Assembly (NCBI GenBank): GCA_020431705.1
Contig: JAGQHQ010000004.1
Coordinates: 17,062 to 81,061 of the forward strand
Direction: 5' to 3'
DNA: 64,000 bases
Source: Candidatus Dependentiae bacterium
GTDB taxonomy: Bacteria; Babelota; Babeliae; Babelales; Vermiphilaceae
Both the position numbers and the translations under genes were made by a program. The notes beneath the pieces are model-generated. The model had not been told where the DNA came from. It did not search any database and saw only the letters and a program-made list of their open reading frames with translations. Numbering within the stretch: the stretch's first letter is position 1; each line of letters begins with the position of its first letter. Of the stretch, positions 63,010 through 64,000 are shown in pieces.

Positions 63010-63315
63010 TCAAATATGAAAAAAAAGAAAAAGCATAACACTACATCCAAATTTAAAACCATATGTTAACAAACGACCCCCTAATATAGTTAAAGATTTA
63101 CCACTCTTATTGTTCTTCTCAACCTCTAACTGCTTTTCTAAATCATTAGCATACGAAATTAGATTCTCTCTTGTCATAGTATTCAGATTCTTTTTTTCTT
63201 TGCAATCTCCTTCTCCACGATGCTTTTTTGTACTATAACCATTCGAAAATGCTGTAGTAAAAGAACCCATTGAACAACTAGCACACAATGTAATGGCTAA
63301 AAATATCTTTTTTAC
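63010..63315 (-). pseudogene. Damaged tandem copy of the small exported protein at 63560
   Basis: Codons from 63315 down encode KKIFLAITLCASCSMG, matching the signal peptide of the gene at 63560-63871, then nearly the same mature start (FTTAFSNG, CKEKKNL, ENLISYAN, LEKQLEVEKN). However, the in-frame first codon is GTA; the ATG lies 2 bases out of phase and is followed at once by TAA. A 2-bp insertion after the old start codon explains this. Only an internal TTG at 63288 remains, which would remove half of the signal peptide. After about residue 60 the C-terminus also diverges, ending in a hydrophobic stretch (FGCSVMLFLFFHI). Confidence 0.65.
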
Positions 63316-63446
63316 ATTGAACCCCTACAGAATAACCGTTGGATATAATGGCACATTTAAGAATCTATCCCAAAATTCATAAACACCTTGCCTAGCCCCT
63401 ATTTTTAGTACAATTCAAAGGTAGAAAATATAACTCAAAGTATAGA

Positions 63447-63479
63447 ATATATCGGTAATTTGGATTACTACCGATATAT
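63447..63479. terminator. Hairpin between the tandem small exported genes
   Basis: ATATATCGGTA (63447-63457) and TACCGATATAT (63469-63479), 11 bp with an 11-nt loop. On the minus strand it lies about 80 bp after the stop of the intact copy and is followed by T-rich sequence, fitting a terminator. Confidence 0.6.
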
Positions 63480-63559
63480 AGTTTTCAACTTTCTTATTCC
63501 ATCGAATAAAAATACCTCGCCAGCTATCCAAAGAACTTTAACTAAATAATTTAATGCTA

Positions 63560-63871
63560 TTACTTTAAGAAACTTATCGCAGTTGGAACAACCTTATACA
63601 GGATTCCACCACCTAAAACAGCAGCTGCAAACAACGCTCCACAAATCTTCAATTTGCTGCTCTTTTTATTCTTTTCAACCTCTAATTGCTTTTCTAAAAA
63701 ATTAGCATAAGAAATTAGATTCTCCTTTGTCATAACACTCAGGTTCTTTTTTTCTTTGCAATCACCGTCTCTACGATGCTCTTCCGCACTATGACCATTC
63801 GAAAATGCTGTAGTAAAAAAACCCATTGAACAACCAGTAAACAATGTAATGGCTAAAAATATTTTTTTCAT
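63560..63871 (-). CDS. Small exported coiled-coil protein with C-terminal membrane helix
   Basis: 103 aa. A signal peptide (MKKIFLAITLFTGCSMGFFTTAFS) is followed by a His/Glu/Lys-rich charged segment, a coiled coil near residues 48-72 (ENLISYANFLEKQLEVEKNKK) and a hydrophobic helix near 76-95 (ICGALFAAAVLGGGILYKVV). TGCS near residue 13 could be read as a lipobox, but it sits early in the hydrophobic core. The ATG at 63871 follows GGATTCGTT. It has a decayed paralogue just downstream. Unknown function. Confidence 0.65.
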   Translation of the reverse strand: MKKIFLAITLFTGCSMGFFTTAFSNGHSAEEHRRDGDCKEKKNLSVMTKENLISYANFLEKQLEVEKNKKSSKLKICGALFAAAVLGGGILYKVVPTAISFLK

Positions 63872-64000
63872 AACGAATCCTCAATAAAATTTAATACAAA
63901 TTATTACGAATGTTTAATATATCAGTAAATGCACGGGTGGCTTAAAAGCCACCGCTTTTCATAGCCCTTCAAAAGTTTATTGATTTTTAATGTACTCCCT

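Noticed and set aside
62856..63062. 68-aa minus-strand ORF
   Set aside because: Overlaps the end of the decayed small-protein copy and the start of truA; low-complexity Phe run, no initiation signal.
1..64000. tRNA, rRNA, insertion sequences and prophage genes
   Set aside because: I looked through the intergenic stretches for T-loop-like GTTCGA segments and for transposase or integrase motifs in the proteins and found none that I could support by eye.

Overview
This is an AT-rich, gene-dense bacterial chromosome segment. It has no rRNA, tRNA, insertion sequence, prophage or CRISPR array that I can see. Many short exported proteins, ankyrin repeats, a Chlamydia-like class Ic ribonucleotide reductase and a small central metabolism suggest a reduced-genome, host-associated lineage. 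My best guess is a member of Candidatus Dependentiae (TM6/Babeliales); this is inference from gene content, not from a marker gene. Peptidoglycan genes (murE with a DNPR motif, two NamZ-type muramidases) and a TolC-type pump indicate a Gram-negative envelope.

Layout. 0-9.3 kb: 3' end of dnaG, rpoD with a long lysine-rich N-terminus, a CorC/HlyC protein, a Cys-rich exported protein, TrkH and an ABC-F ATPase. 9.3-11.2 kb: an acidic small protein, an SPFH protein and NfeD. 11.6-16.3 kb: lineage-specific exported proteins, one broken by a nonsense codon exactly at its signal-peptide boundary, plus a candidate structured RNA at 13.65-13.76 kb. 16.3-20.8 kb: transketolase, small proteins, a ComEC-like membrane protein and a DJ-1/PfpI protein. 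21-22 kb: a Gly/Trp-rich lipoprotein and a Tyr/Arg-rich partner. 22-27.4 kb: a minus-strand sugar-phosphate operon, glk-pgi-zwf-gnd-cyclase, mostly joined by ATGA stop/start overlaps.

27.5-32.8 kb is the most unusual part. A pentameric ligand-gated ion channel-like gene lies 7 bp upstream of an exported fusion of a degenerate PPP-type phosphatase domain and a type I periplasmic binding protein. A second exported PPP phosphatase with a complete active site converges on them. I read this as a candidate ligand-sensing, channel-linked envelope system.

33-38 kb: a MacAB-TolC-like operon (outer membrane factor, membrane fusion protein, separate permease and ATPase) ending in an exported thioredoxin. 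38-43.3 kb: exported proteins, a NAGPA-type glycosidase and another thioredoxin-fold protein. 43.4-47.1 kb: nrdA-nrdB. 47.6-56.3 kb: a third thioredoxin, two NamZ paralogues, a membrane pyrophosphatase, murE and an AGCS symporter. 56.4-62.9 kb: ruvX, a small zinc ribbon, tsaB, an ankyrin protein, rsmE, gpmI, a GNAT protein and truA. 63-64 kb: two tandem small exported paralogues, the first of which has lost its start codon.

Together glk, pgi, zwf, gnd, tkt and gpmI give glucose phosphorylation, an oxidative pentose phosphate route (with no recognised lactonase here) and part of lower glycolysis. Three exported thioredoxin-fold proteins and a Cys-rich protein point to active redox chemistry in the envelope.
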